From contig NZ_PVNP01000047.1 of the NCBI RefSeq assembly GCF_002993365.1, forward strand, positions 1 to 64,000: a stretch of DNA of 64,000 nucleotides, written 5' to 3'. The stretch comes from Marisediminitalea alba (GTDB lineage Bacteria > Pseudomonadota > Gammaproteobacteria > Enterobacterales > Alteromonadaceae). Under the pieces are notes generated by a model. The model worked only from the letters and a program-made list of their open reading frames with translations. It was not told where the DNA came from and did not search any database. Both the position numbers and the translations under genes were made by a program. This document shows positions 56,861 through 64,000 of this stretch, in pieces (position 1 is the first letter of the stretch; the number at the start of each line of letters is the position of its first letter).

Positions 56861-57745
56861 TTAGTTATCTTTAACCCGCGGTTCAGGCACACCCGTTACA
56901 CCCACGTCGAGTTCAAACACGCTACCAGCCAGCGGATAGCGATTTAACGCATCATCATCCATGCCGATGCAGGCTGTGGTAACCAACAGTGTTGAATATT
57001 CTGGCCCGCCGAAAGTGACATTGGTAATTTGTGGCGCAGGCAACACAATTCGCTCGATGAGCTTTCCTGCCGGATCAAAGTAACACAGCCCGTGCCCTTG
57101 CCAGCAGGCCACCCAAAGGTTGTCATGGCTATCCACCGTAATACCGTCCGGATAACCGTGGTGCTCAGGTAAAACAATGTGTTGGCGCTTATGGGATAGC
57201 TGTCCATGACCATCAACGGTAAAAGCGTAGATGGTTCGGGTGGCAGAGCTCACTGAATAAAGCCGATCTCCGGCTAGGTTAAATGCCGGGCCATTGGATA
57301 CGACATAGCCACTGTCTACTTTGTGTAATGTGGGATTTTCGTTAAGATTGGCAAGTTGATAGAGACTCCCGCAGGGAGCCGTTTCACTGTCATCCATGGA
57401 ACCAAAATACAGCCGACCAGCCTGGTCAGTTTTCGCATCATTTAAGCGATTGCCTGCCGGTTCTTCGCTCAGCAATAAACAGCACTCGCCACAGCTCAGA
57501 TCGTCGTTTAGCCAGTATATGCCCGACTGTAATCCAACAATAAAACGGCCCGAACGGGTTTCTTTCACCCAGCCAATTTGTTCTGGCATTGGAATGGACG
57601 TCACAGCCCTGGATGCGTAATCCATGCGGTATAACAGTTGCTGTTTAATATCGACCCAGAAAACGCTGTTATACCGGGCACTGTAATAGATGCCCTCGCC
57701 GAGGCTGCACCTGTGACGACTTACATTTAAAATTTTAACCGGCAT
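56861..57745 (-). CDS. SMP-30/gluconolactonase family protein
   Basis: 294 residues, six-bladed beta-propeller family. Metal-binding positions are suggested by SLGEGIYYSA (Glu), RLNDAKTDQAGRLYFGSM (Asn) and HGYPDGITVDSHDNLWVACW (Asp). Such enzymes open sugar-1,5/1,4-lactones. With the SDR dehydrogenase at 59891 it could form an aldose to aldonate route. It is encoded upstream of the gal operators and downstream of the small membrane gene on the same strand. Confidence 0.9.
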   Translation of the reverse strand: MPVKILNVSRHRCSLGEGIYYSARYNSVFWVDIKQQLLYRMDYASRAVTSIPMPEQIGWVKETRSGRFIVGLQSGIYWLNDDLSCGECCLLLSEEPAGNRLNDAKTDQAGRLYFGSMDDSETAPCGSLYQLANLNENPTLHKVDSGYVVSNGPAFNLAGDRLYSVSSATRTIYAFTVDGHGQLSHKRQHIVLPEHHGYPDGITVDSHDNLWVACWQGHGLCYFDPAGKLIERIVLPAPQITNVTFGGPEYSTLLVTTACIGMDDDALNRYPLAGSVFELDVGVTGVPEPRVKDN

Positions 57746-57805
57746 TACATCCTTACACTGTTAAAAAGCCCCACAGGTGAACCCTGCCCTCACCAACTGC
57801 TTTCG

Positions 57806-58210
57806 TCAGTTAGCCGCTCGATAATTCACCATCAAAGCCGAATAGAGAAAGGCAAAGCTTACACAACCTGCAAACAGAATCGAGTAGTGAATGTCATTTA
57901 AGAATAAAACCATTGAGATATCAGCGCCAAGGAAAAAGCTACCAAAAAACAGTAAAGCAAACAGTGACTGACTGTTTTGTTGCTGGCGCAATCGCTGGTC
58001 TCTTAAAACACAGGCCATGAATTTCAGCACCGGTAAATCTTGTTGCCACTGACTTAGTTGTTTCCCTTGTGTGTGCGCATAAAGTTTTGCCGCAACGACA
58101 AGCGCAATGGGCGTCAGGATAACGGGTAACCAGATGTATCCTTCGCTAAAGCCGTGATAAACCGCAACAGTCATCAGTACCAGGCTTGAGTAAATATAAA
58201 TACGTTCCAT
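57806..58210 (-). CDS. Small multi-pass membrane protein, candidate immunity protein
   Basis: 134 residues, not recognised. Hydrophobic segments are IYIYSSLVLMTVAVYHGF, IWLPVILTPIALVVAAKLYA, SLFALLFFGSFFLGADISMVLFL and ILFAGCVSFAFLYSALMVNY, so about four TM helices with a polar, Gln-rich loop (QGKQLSQWQQDLPV...RLRQQQNSQ) between the pairs. ATG has GGAG upstream. It lies 69 bp after the second GG-leader peptide gene, beyond a terminator, on the same strand. Small membrane proteins next to two-peptide bacteriocin genes are often immunity proteins; that role is inference from position and topology. Confidence 0.65.
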   Translation of the reverse strand: MERIYIYSSLVLMTVAVYHGFSEGYIWLPVILTPIALVVAAKLYAHTQGKQLSQWQQDLPVLKFMACVLRDQRLRQQQNSQSLFALLFFGSFFLGADISMVLFLNDIHYSILFAGCVSFAFLYSALMVNYRAAN

Positions 58211-58242
58211 GCATTTTCTCCGAATAGAAGTTTACGATTCAT

Positions 58243-58273
58243 AAAGGAAAAAAGCGGTTCATAACGAACCGCT
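58243..58273 (-). terminator. Terminator between bacteriocin-like genes and the membrane gene
   Basis: On the minus strand AGCGGTTC - gttat - GAACCGCT then TTTTTTCC, 7 bp after the stop codon of the second peptide gene. A strong intrinsic terminator or attenuator that would lower expression of the downstream membrane gene. Confidence 0.9.
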
Positions 58274-58279
58274 CAAGCG

Positions 58280-58528
58280 TTAGAAAACACTGCCACCATC
58301 GTCCTGGATTTGATCAACTATGCTATCAACACCGGAGACCACTGCGCCTACGATACTGCCAGCCACTGCACCTGCGGCAGCACCAATGATGCCCCCCATG
58401 GCAGCTCCTACAGTAGCCCCCGTAGCTGCTCCGGAAAGCGCACCTGAGCCCGCAGCTTCGAGAGCTTCAGTACCGCTTACCGACCCGCCTGTAACTACCA
58501 TACACTCGCCTGGCTCCAAACATCTCAT
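58280..58528 (-). CDS. Putative class II bacteriocin-like peptide B (double-glycine leader)
   Basis: 82 residues. The leader MRCLEPGECMVVTGG is 15 residues and ends in Gly-Gly, the cleavage site of peptidase-containing ABC exporters. The 67-residue core is Gly/Ala rich with many GxxxG steps (GAATG, GATVG, GAAAG, GAVAG, GSIVG) and ends in an acidic tail (DQIQDDGGSVF), as in helix-helix two-peptide bacteriocins. ATG at 58528 has AAGGAG six bases upstream; the longer frame to 58558 is unsupported. The stop of peptide A (TAA) directly abuts this Shine-Dalgarno, so translation is coupled. Leader has two Cys, unusual for class IIb. Confidence 0.75.
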   Translation of the reverse strand: MRCLEPGECMVVTGGSVSGTEALEAAGSGALSGAATGATVGAAMGGIIGAAAGAVAGSIVGAVVSGVDSIVDQIQDDGGSVF

Positions 58529-58538
58529 ATTGCTCTCC

Positions 58539-58751
58539 TTAGTCTGAGAAATATTCATAAGCTGCTCCTATCAAAGCTCCGGCGGCTACCACACCAATCA
58601 CAACCGGAGCGGTAACAGTAGCCCCTACCGCAACGGCAATACCGACCACGGTAGCGCCTGCACCTGCACCAGTTGTAGCACCTTCTGCGGCATCGATAAT
58701 ATCACCGCCACCGCTAACCAGCTCGATATGCTTGCTATTTAATTCATACAT
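58539..58751 (-). CDS. Putative class II bacteriocin-like peptide A (double-glycine leader)
   Basis: 70 residues. The leader MYELNSKHIELVSGG is a classic GG leader (hydrophobic residues at -12, -7, -4; E-L-V-S-G-G), close to the lactobin A/cerein 7B family pattern. The 55-residue core has glycine-zipper content (TGAGAGATVVGIAVAVGATV, VAAGALIGAAYEY) and a C-terminal acidic end (YFSD). ATG at 58751 has AAGGA at 8 bases; the longer frame starts from GTG. It is followed after 10 bp by peptide B. Together they look like the two components of a class IIb system. Alternative: a non-antimicrobial secreted Gly-zipper peptide. Confidence 0.78.
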   Translation of the reverse strand: MYELNSKHIELVSGGGDIIDAAEGATTGAGAGATVVGIAVAVGATVTAPVVIGVVAAGALIGAAYEYFSD

Positions 58752-58805
58752 AGATTGTTCCTTCACATGGGTTTAATTTTCAGCTGATTACCTGAAAACA
58801 CTTTT

Positions 58806-58834
58806 GTCTCGGGTATATACCGGTTTGCCGAGAC
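58806..58834. promoter_or_regulatory. Stem with internal palindrome upstream of the bacteriocin-like genes
   Basis: GTCTCGG (58806-58812) pairs with CCGAGAC (58828-58834), and a perfect 10-bp palindrome GGTATATACC (58812-58821) sits inside. A further dyad TTTTCAG / CTGAAAA lies just downstream (about 58778-58800). It sits 55 bp before the peptide A start and is a candidate operator or leader-RNA structure. Confidence 0.5.
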
Positions 58835-58957
58835 CCCCTCCCGCAATAACCTTTGCAGAAGAAAGCTAAATTTAAATGTAAAGGTTCACGAAATCAGCGG
58901 TCCAAACGGACAGGTATGGGATAGTTTATGAAAGCTTAGGGAGAGAGAAAATACAGT

Positions 58958-59662
58958 TTAACTGGCAACAATCAGCACGGTACCGGCAAACGCTGCTACC
59001 ACCAGGATCAGTTTTCTCACCAGTATTTCGTTGATACGCCGGTTAATGAAAAACGACGCAAACCAGCCAATCAGAATAGCCGGAATACATTTTAAGAAAA
59101 GCTCAAGATCATCATGCCCCGCTGCGTCGGTAAACCACAATACCGCGATGCCAAACATGTTGATATAAACAAAAAAGACGCTCAGATTGGCTTTGATTTT
59201 ATCTTTATCTTCCGCCTGATAAAGCAAGCCCATAGGCGCTCCGCCTGCCGATGTTGTGGTACCCATAAAGCCCGAAATCATGGCCGCGATTAAATTGGAA
59301 ATGACGCTGATCCGCGGCGTAACGCCCACCATAGACAATATTACTGCGGCAATAATACACACGCCTAACAACATCTGGTACTGATGGGCGTCTATGTAAA
59401 GCAGCACACTACCGGCCACCAGCACACCGGCCGTGCCGCCAAGAATTGAGAAGCCGGTTTGTTTCAAGTCGATATCGTACTGATGTTTAACTGCCAACAG
59501 CGTGGTTAACAGTAAAGCATTGAGGATCATGGGACCAGGCACCAGTTCGGGCATGATCAAAAAGATAAGCGGTGCACCCAACAAGCCAAGCCCAAAGCCT
59601 ATAACACTCTGCAAGCATGAACCGATGATCAGGACCAGGTACACCAGGATATAGTCGGTCAA
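58958..59662 (-). CDS. TauE/SafE-family membrane permease
   Basis: 234 residues, about seven to eight TM helices, with the repeated family motif GFGLGLLGAPLIFLIMPELVPGPM near the N-terminus and ISGFMGTTTSAGGAPMGLL in the second half. Family members export sulfite, sulfoacetate or other small organic anions. The TTG at 59662 has AAGGA at correct spacing. Next to sugar-catabolism genes; substrate unknown. Confidence 0.88.
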   Translation of the reverse strand: MTDYILVYLVLIIGSCLQSVIGFGLGLLGAPLIFLIMPELVPGPMILNALLLTTLLAVKHQYDIDLKQTGFSILGGTAGVLVAGSVLLYIDAHQYQMLLGVCIIAAVILSMVGVTPRISVISNLIAAMISGFMGTTTSAGGAPMGLLYQAEDKDKIKANLSVFFVYINMFGIAVLWFTDAAGHDDLELFLKCIPAILIGWFASFFINRRINEILVRKLILVVAAFAGTVLIVAS

Positions 59663-59713
59663 ACAAACAATCCTTCAACTAAAACTTAACTGTTATGCGT
59701 AACATGCAATTTA

Positions 59714-59731
59714 CATATTATATTACATATG
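59714..59731 (-). promoter_or_regulatory. Promoter/operator-like site upstream of the TauE gene
   Basis: CATATTATATTACATATG. Read toward TauE it contains TGTAATATAATAT, the same 13-mer found before the second symporter (61668-61680), at a similar distance from the start. The TATAAT inside could be a -10 element; the repeat could also be an operator of the nearby GntR regulator. Confidence 0.4.
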
Positions 59732-59856
59732 ATTTGTGCACAGTGCCAGAATGTAAACATTTTTGCAACATAACAATTAGTCGGAATAGTTGTTTGCAGC
59801 CGCAGCAGGGGCTGCAGACCAGTCCAGAGAAAAGGAAAAATTCAGCGGATTAGGCA

Positions 59857-59875
59857 TGCCGGCGCAGTGCCGGCA
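59857..59875 (-). terminator. Hairpin downstream of the SDR gene
   Basis: TGCCGGC - gcagt - GCCGGCA, a perfect 7-bp stem 16 bp after the SDR stop codon. No T-run follows, so it is only a possible terminator or 3'-end stabiliser. Confidence 0.4.
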
Positions 59876-59890
59876 GGCGTTAGAATAGCG

Positions 59891-60670
59891 TTATACCCAG
59901 CCCGCATCGATAATCAGCGTTTGCGCTGTCATCATTTTGCTATCGTCAGCGGCGAGAAATAATGCTGCGTTGGCAATATCGATGGGTAACAGGGTTTCAT
60001 GAATACACTGCGCCTGTTGTACTTCCTGTACAATTTCAGGACCAGCCCAACGGGTCATCTGTCTCTCGGTCATTACCCAGCCCGGTACCAGCGTGTTCAC
60101 CCGAATATGCTCAGGTCCTAGCTTGGCAGCCAGGGTACGGGTCAGGCCATCAATTGCTGCTTTAGCCGTCGTGTAAACGGGCATGCAGGTTTGCTTCTGG
60201 CGCCAGCTTACCGACCCCATATTGACAATACTGCCACCACCGCAGCGGCGCATTTGCTCGACAACCGCCTGGGCAGCAAAAAAGCTCGGACGCAGGTTTA
60301 CGTTAATGCGATCATTCCAGTATTCCTCGTCCACCTCTTCAAATTCGTGACGGGTATCATCGGCCGCATTGTTAATCAGCACGCTAATGTCGCCATGCAG
60401 TCTTGCGGCCTCACTGATAGCCCCTTTAAGGGCTTTGAGGTCGCGCAAGTCGCACTCTATAAAAGTGGCCTGGCCTTTTCCGGCTTGCGCTATTCGTTCT
60501 ACCAATGCCTGGCTTTTGTCTACATTGACATCAACAAAACACACCCGGGCTCCCTGTGCACAAAATCGTTCCACCATAACCTCGCCAATACCTGTTCCAC
60601 CGCCGGTAATAAATACGCTGCGGTTGTTCAGGCTTGGATAACAGGCCGAAGTATCAGACGACTGGGTCAT
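59891..60670 (-). CDS. SDR-family sugar dehydrogenase-like protein
   Basis: 259 residues, classical SDR: nucleotide loop TGGGTGIG, NNAAD, Ser in GSVSWRQ, YTTAK catalytic Tyr-x-x-x-Lys, and PGWVMTERQ. The NNAADDTRHEFEEV segment resembles NAD-dependent aldose (galactose) dehydrogenases of the SDR class. With the SMP-30 lactonase and DgoR-like regulator nearby it could start an oxidative (De Ley-Doudoroff type) sugar route. Specificity is inference. 62 bp downstream of the regulator, same strand. Confidence 0.87.
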   Translation of the reverse strand: MTQSSDTSACYPSLNNRSVFITGGGTGIGEVMVERFCAQGARVCFVDVNVDKSQALVERIAQAGKGQATFIECDLRDLKALKGAISEAARLHGDISVLINNAADDTRHEFEEVDEEYWNDRINVNLRPSFFAAQAVVEQMRRCGGGSIVNMGSVSWRQKQTCMPVYTTAKAAIDGLTRTLAAKLGPEHIRVNTLVPGWVMTERQMTRWAGPEIVQEVQQAQCIHETLLPIDIANAALFLAADDSKMMTAQTLIIDAGWV

Positions 60671-60732
60671 AAAAAAATCACCATAGATGATGGCTCAGTA
60701 AACACCAACTTTCGTTGTTAAATAAAAATTCG

Positions 60733-61452
60733 TTACGCTGACAGTTCAGATTCAGCAATTTTCAATTCAATATAAGCCATTGCTTCATCTATCAGATACG
60801 CCATCATGTTTTTGGCTCGCTCTGCTTCACCGTTTTTGATCGCCTGATAAATCTTGCGATGTTCGTCGGCAATGGTTTGCAGGCTGTCCTTGGCATTAGT
60901 CGTATACTGGAAGCTTACATTTAAAGCGGTGCTGATGAAATCCCGTAGCTGGTAGAAAAAACGATTGCCACTGGCTAGTAATATGGCCGTATGAAACTCT
61001 ACATCGGGCTGATGGATAGAGCCATCGGTTTGTGCCGCGTTATCCATGGCATTTAACGCCACCTCGATTTGCGCAATGGCTTCCGGTGACCCGTGTTTGG
61101 CTGCCAGTGCTGCCGCCTGTGGCTCAATGGCCAGACGCATTTGCAAAAACTCTTTCAATACCAGCAATGAAGGGCTGCTCTCAAACATCCACCCCAGTAC
61201 GCTGGTATCATATAAGTTCCAGTTTTCCGGCGGTTCAACCCGAATCCCCTGGCGCGGCCGGGAGGATATTAGCCCCTTCGCTGCCAGCATTTTCACTGCT
61301 TCGCGCACTGCAGTACGACTGATGCCATACTCGGTACAAAGCTGAGCTTCAGTTGGAAGGCCTGAGCCCTCGCCATAGACTCCTGCAATAATCGCTTTAC
61401 CCAATTCATTGGTAACGCGTTGCGACAGGTTTAAATTCTCAATTCGCGCCAT
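60733..61452 (-). CDS. GntR/FadR-family regulator, DgoR-like
   Basis: 239 residues: winged-helix N-terminus (GSGLPTEAQLCTEYGISRTAVREAVKMLAAKGLISSRPRQGIRV), then an all-helical FCD domain with the metal-binding pattern (Asp/His: QPDVEFHTAILLASGN; ISTALNVS...DEHRKIYQAI). The linker NWNLYDTSVLGWM resembles E. coli DgoR (galactonate repressor). Likely represses the flanking sugar genes. Divergent from the SSS symporter. Confidence 0.9.
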   Translation of the reverse strand: MARIENLNLSQRVTNELGKAIIAGVYGEGSGLPTEAQLCTEYGISRTAVREAVKMLAAKGLISSRPRQGIRVEPPENWNLYDTSVLGWMFESSPSLLVLKEFLQMRLAIEPQAAALAAKHGSPEAIAQIEVALNAMDNAAQTDGSIHQPDVEFHTAILLASGNRFFYQLRDFISTALNVSFQYTTNAKDSLQTIADEHRKIYQAIKNGEAERAKNMMAYLIDEAMAYIELKIAESELSA

Positions 61453-61667
61453 GGATTATAATCTTTCTGCTTACGGCCATAACCACGGATAATATCATAT
61501 TTATCGGTGGTACCTGTTGGCTTTATTGTTAATATAGTTGTTCACATCATAGAGTTGTAAGCCCCCAACGTGCAAGCGTTTAAAATTGATCCAGCACTAA
61601 AAACAATCTACTAACGCCATTATGGAATTTAACGCTGTTTTAACAAAAAGCTTTTCATTACCCATAT

Positions 61668-61680
61668 TGTAATATAATAT
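61668..61680 (+). promoter_or_regulatory. Promoter/operator-like 13-mer before the second SSS symporter
   Basis: TGTAATATAATAT, with TATAAT at 61673-61678, repeats the site before the TauE gene. It lies 45 bp before the symporter start. A spaced -35 is not obvious. May be the -10 of a regulated promoter or a FCD-regulator site. Confidence 0.4.
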
Positions 61681-61725
61681 TTTTTTAATTATTTTGAGCT
61701 GACATCATGGTATCAGGGTTATTAC

Positions 61726-63354
61726 ATGGTTGAATTAAGTACACTCGACTGGCTGGTTCTGGCTGGTTTTTTTATTTTGTTACTTGGCGTGGTCGGGATG
61801 TCCATGCGGCAAAAAGAAGAAGATACGGCTGATTATTTTCTTGCCGGTCGTAATGCAAGCTGGCTGGTGATTGGTGCCTCAATCTTTGCCTCAAATATTG
61901 GCTCTGAGCATTTGGTTGGCCTGTCTGGTTCCGGTGCCCAGTCGGGGATGGCGCTCGCTCACTGGGAATTGCAGTCGTGGATCATCCTGCTGCTTGGTTG
62001 GGTTTTTGTGCCCTTCTACTGGAGCAGTAAAGTTTACACCATGCCGGAGTTCCTGGAACGCCGCTACAACTCTGCTTCACGTACCTTCCTGTCGGTGATT
62101 TCACTGGTCAGTTACGTGTTAACCAAGGTTGCAGTAACGGTTTATGCCGGCGGTATTGCGTTTAAAACTATCCTTGGCATTGACAGTATCTGGGGAATCG
62201 ACTTCTTCTGGATATCGGCGCTGGGCCTGGTCATCATTACCGGTATTTACACCGTACTCGGTGGCATGAAAGCCATCATGTGGACCTCGGTATTACAAAC
62301 ACCGGTACTGATCATCGGTTCGGTGGTAATCCTGGTCGTTGGCCTCGATCAGGTTGGCGGCTGGTCTGAAGTAGAACGTATTAACGACGCTAATCTGCAT
62401 CTGATTCGCTCAGCCAGCGATGTTGACTTCCCATGGCCTGGCATCATTTTCGGCTCATTCATCATTGGTTTCTGGTACTGGTGTACCGACCAATACATCG
62501 TACAGCGTGTACTATCTGCTAAAGGCATTAAGGAAGCCCGTCGCGGTACCATGTTTGCCGGTTACCTGAAGTTATTACCCGTGTTTATTTTCCTGTTCCC
62601 GGGCATGATTGCTGTGGCCCTTAAGGAAAAAGGCATTATCAATTACGCCAGCGCCGACCAGGCATTCCCGACACTGGTTGCTGAACTGCTGCCTTCAGGC
62701 GTTAAAGGGATTGTTATCGGCGGTCTGGTTGCCGCGCTGATGAGTTCACTGGCATCACTGTTCAACTCTTCTGCTACGCTGTTTACCATCGATTTCTATA
62801 AGAAGTTCAAACCTGAATCCAGCGAAAACCACCTGCTTCAAGTGGGCCGTCTCGCCACTATCGTAATTGTTATTCTGGGTATCCTGTGGATCCCGGTGAT
62901 GAGCTTAATCGCCGATGTGTTGTATGAGTATCTGCAGAGCGTACAGTCGCTTATTGCCCCAGGGATTGCAGCAGTGTTCCTGCTTGGCCTGGTAAGCCGT
63001 CGTATTACGCCGGCCGCTGGTTATGCCGGCCTGGTTTCGGGCTTTGTACTGGGTATGATCAGACTGGTCATGCTGCCATTCAAAGACAGCCTGGCCAACA
63101 CCAGCTTTGCCTGGATTGTGGAGATGAACTGGCTGTACTACTGTATCCTGTTGTTCGTCCTGGTGACTGTCATCATGATTGTGGTGAGTATGTTCACCAA
63201 AGCGGCCAGTGAAGAGAAACTGCAGGGCCTTACGTTCAGAACACTGGGCAAAGGTACCATGAAAGAAGTGGTCGATGGTCTGGATAAGTGGGATTACATC
63301 CATACCGTGGGTATATTGGGTATCACAGCTTTTATTTATATCCGCTTCTGGTAA
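61726..63354 (+). CDS. Sodium/solute symporter of the SSS (SGLT) family
   Basis: 542 residues, about 14 TM helices. DYFLAGRNASWLVIGASIFASNIGSEHLVGLSGSGAQSG, YTMPEFLERRYN, WYWCTDQYIVQRVLSAKGIKEARRGTMFAGYLKLLPVF and ALMSSLASLFNSSATLFTIDFYKK fit the SGLT branch, distinct from the sglT paralogue at 52856. ATG has AGGG upstream. Divergent from the DgoR-like gene and followed by a terminator; a sugar or sugar acid is the likely solute. Confidence 0.92.
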   Translation: MVELSTLDWLVLAGFFILLLGVVGMSMRQKEEDTADYFLAGRNASWLVIGASIFASNIGSEHLVGLSGSGAQSGMALAHWELQSWIILLLGWVFVPFYWSSKVYTMPEFLERRYNSASRTFLSVISLVSYVLTKVAVTVYAGGIAFKTILGIDSIWGIDFFWISALGLVIITGIYTVLGGMKAIMWTSVLQTPVLIIGSVVILVVGLDQVGGWSEVERINDANLHLIRSASDVDFPWPGIIFGSFIIGFWYWCTDQYIVQRVLSAKGIKEARRGTMFAGYLKLLPVFIFLFPGMIAVALKEKGIINYASADQAFPTLVAELLPSGVKGIVIGGLVAALMSSLASLFNSSATLFTIDFYKKFKPESSENHLLQVGRLATIVIVILGILWIPVMSLIADVLYEYLQSVQSLIAPGIAAVFLLGLVSRRITPAAGYAGLVSGFVLGMIRLVMLPFKDSLANTSFAWIVEMNWLYYCILLFVLVTVIMIVVSMFTKAASEEKLQGLTFRTLGKGTMKEVVDGLDKWDYIHTVGILGITAFIYIRFW

Positions 63355-63360
63355 ACGACC

Positions 63361-63392
63361 AAGCCGGTGCCATCGTCACCGGCTTTTCTTTA
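63361..63392 (+). terminator. Terminator after the SSS symporter
   Basis: AAGCCGGTG - ccatcgt - CACCGGCTT followed by TTCTTT, 6 bp after the stop codon. Confidence 0.9.
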
Positions 63393-63430
63393 TCTACACC
63401 AAACTAGCAAAAACTCCCCGGACTGACGCC

Positions 63431-64000
63431 ATGCTGAAGATACTCACCTTAATGTTACTGGTAACATTTCCTGCTACAGCAACCACGTATAAGGTTTACT
63501 ACCTTGGCGGCCAATCAAACATGGAAGGCTTTGGTGAAAATGTCGATTTGCCAGCCAATTATCGGGCACCACTTAAATCAGTGCCCGTTTTCCAGGGCAA
63601 TCCGGTAGCCGACTTTAAACCTGGTGGCGGCCTTGGCCTCTGGGATACACTGCAACCGGGCTTCGGCCGACAGTTTTATTCCGACGGCAAAACCAATCAG
63701 CATTCAGACTATTTCGGCCCGGAACTGAGTTTTGGCCATCAGATTGCCAAACTGCATCCCGGGCAAAACGTGGCTTTGATTAAATACGCACTGGGCGGGT
63801 CTGCCCTCGGTTATGGGGTGGGTAACAACTGGTATCCTGACTATCGCCGTGGCAATGGTATTAACCAGTACGATAATTTTTTAACCGCAATCAGAAAGGC
63901 TGTCGCTACGCGGGATATTGATGGCGACGGAGAACCTGACACCCTGGTACCCGCTGGTATTATCTGGATGCAGGGTGAGTCTGATGCTTATGACAGCGAA
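63431..64000 (+). CDS. SASA-type carbohydrate acetylesterase, N-terminal part (runs off window)
   Basis: 190 residues to the window edge, open frame from ATG 63431. A signal peptide (ILTLMLLVTFPATA) is followed by the SGNH/SASA active-site block YYLGGQSNMEGFG (nucleophile Ser) and later ALGGSALG and IIWMQGESDA, the second conserved SASA motif. DIDGDGEPD may bind calcium. Family members remove O-acetyl groups from sialic acid or xylan. The C-terminus lies outside the window. Confidence 0.9.
   Translation, partial: MLKILTLMLLVTFPATATTYKVYYLGGQSNMEGFGENVDLPANYRAPLKSVPVFQGNPVADFKPGGGLGLWDTLQPGFGRQFYSDGKTNQHSDYFGPELSFGHQIAKLHPGQNVALIKYALGGSALGYGVGNNWYPDYRRGNGINQYDNFLTAIRKAVATRDIDGDGEPDTLVPAGIIWMQGESDAYDSE

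Noticed and set aside
58320..58547. 75-residue plus-strand frame rich in Ala/Pro
   Set aside because: Antisense of the Gly/Ala-rich peptide B gene; codon bias alone keeps it open.
60191..60721. 176-residue plus-strand frame
   Set aside because: Antisense to the SDR gene, whose catalytic motifs are intact.
62905..63303. 132-residue minus-strand frame rich in His/Gln
   Set aside because: Antisense shadow of the SSS symporter C-terminus.

Overview
The window reads as a chromosomal segment of a marine gammaproteobacterium, most likely order Alteromonadales (Alteromonas and relatives). This is inferred from three things: the mreBCD-maf-rng-yhdP-tldD run, an MSHA pilus locus placed directly before mreB as in Vibrio, Shewanella and Alteromonas, and a Vibrio-type Na+/galactose symporter. 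No species can be named without a search.

Layout. 1-400: the 5' end of an IS4-family transposase running off the left edge. 655-1013: tRNA-Phe with terminator, preceded by a truncated 5' half of the same tRNA and one strong promoter. 1-12 kb: housekeeping genes (yggX, mutY, an alpha/beta hydrolase, a Nudix hydrolase, trmB-rsmC, glgA, a histidine kinase, arcA, pmbA, darP). 12.1-22.7 kb: the minus-strand cell-shape/envelope operon mreB-mreC-mreD-maf-rng-yhdP-nitrilase-tldD, mostly with 4-base stop/start overlaps. 23.0-41.5 kb: a near-complete MSHA type IV pilus locus on the minus strand (mshI-I2-J-K-L-M-N-E-G-F-B-A-C-D-O-P-Q). It has pilotin-like, secretin, ATPase, platform, major and minor pilin genes and the giant LamG protein MshQ; mshH is absent.

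41.6-52.5 kb: an acetyltransferase, two DUF1566 envelope proteins, a PHA synthase divergent from a MaoC-phosphotransacetylase fusion plus an acetate-kinase-like gene, a TonB-dependent siderophore receptor, a double zinc-ribbon protein and ssb. 52.8-64 kb: sugar utilisation. A galT-galK-sglT operon has two LacI/GalR-type operators upstream and a strong terminator downstream. Around it lie an SMP-30 lactonase, a TauE-type permease, a sugar-dehydrogenase-like SDR, a DgoR-like GntR regulator, a second sodium/solute symporter and a truncated SASA-type carbohydrate esterase.

The most novel item is a small cassette at 57.8-58.8 kb inside the sugar region. Two adjacent, translationally coupled genes each encode a 15-residue double-glycine leader followed by a glycine-zipper core. 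They are followed by a rho-independent terminator and a small multi-pass membrane protein. This looks like an uncharacterised two-peptide (class IIb-like) bacteriocin or microcin with a candidate immunity protein. No peptidase-containing exporter is visible in the window.
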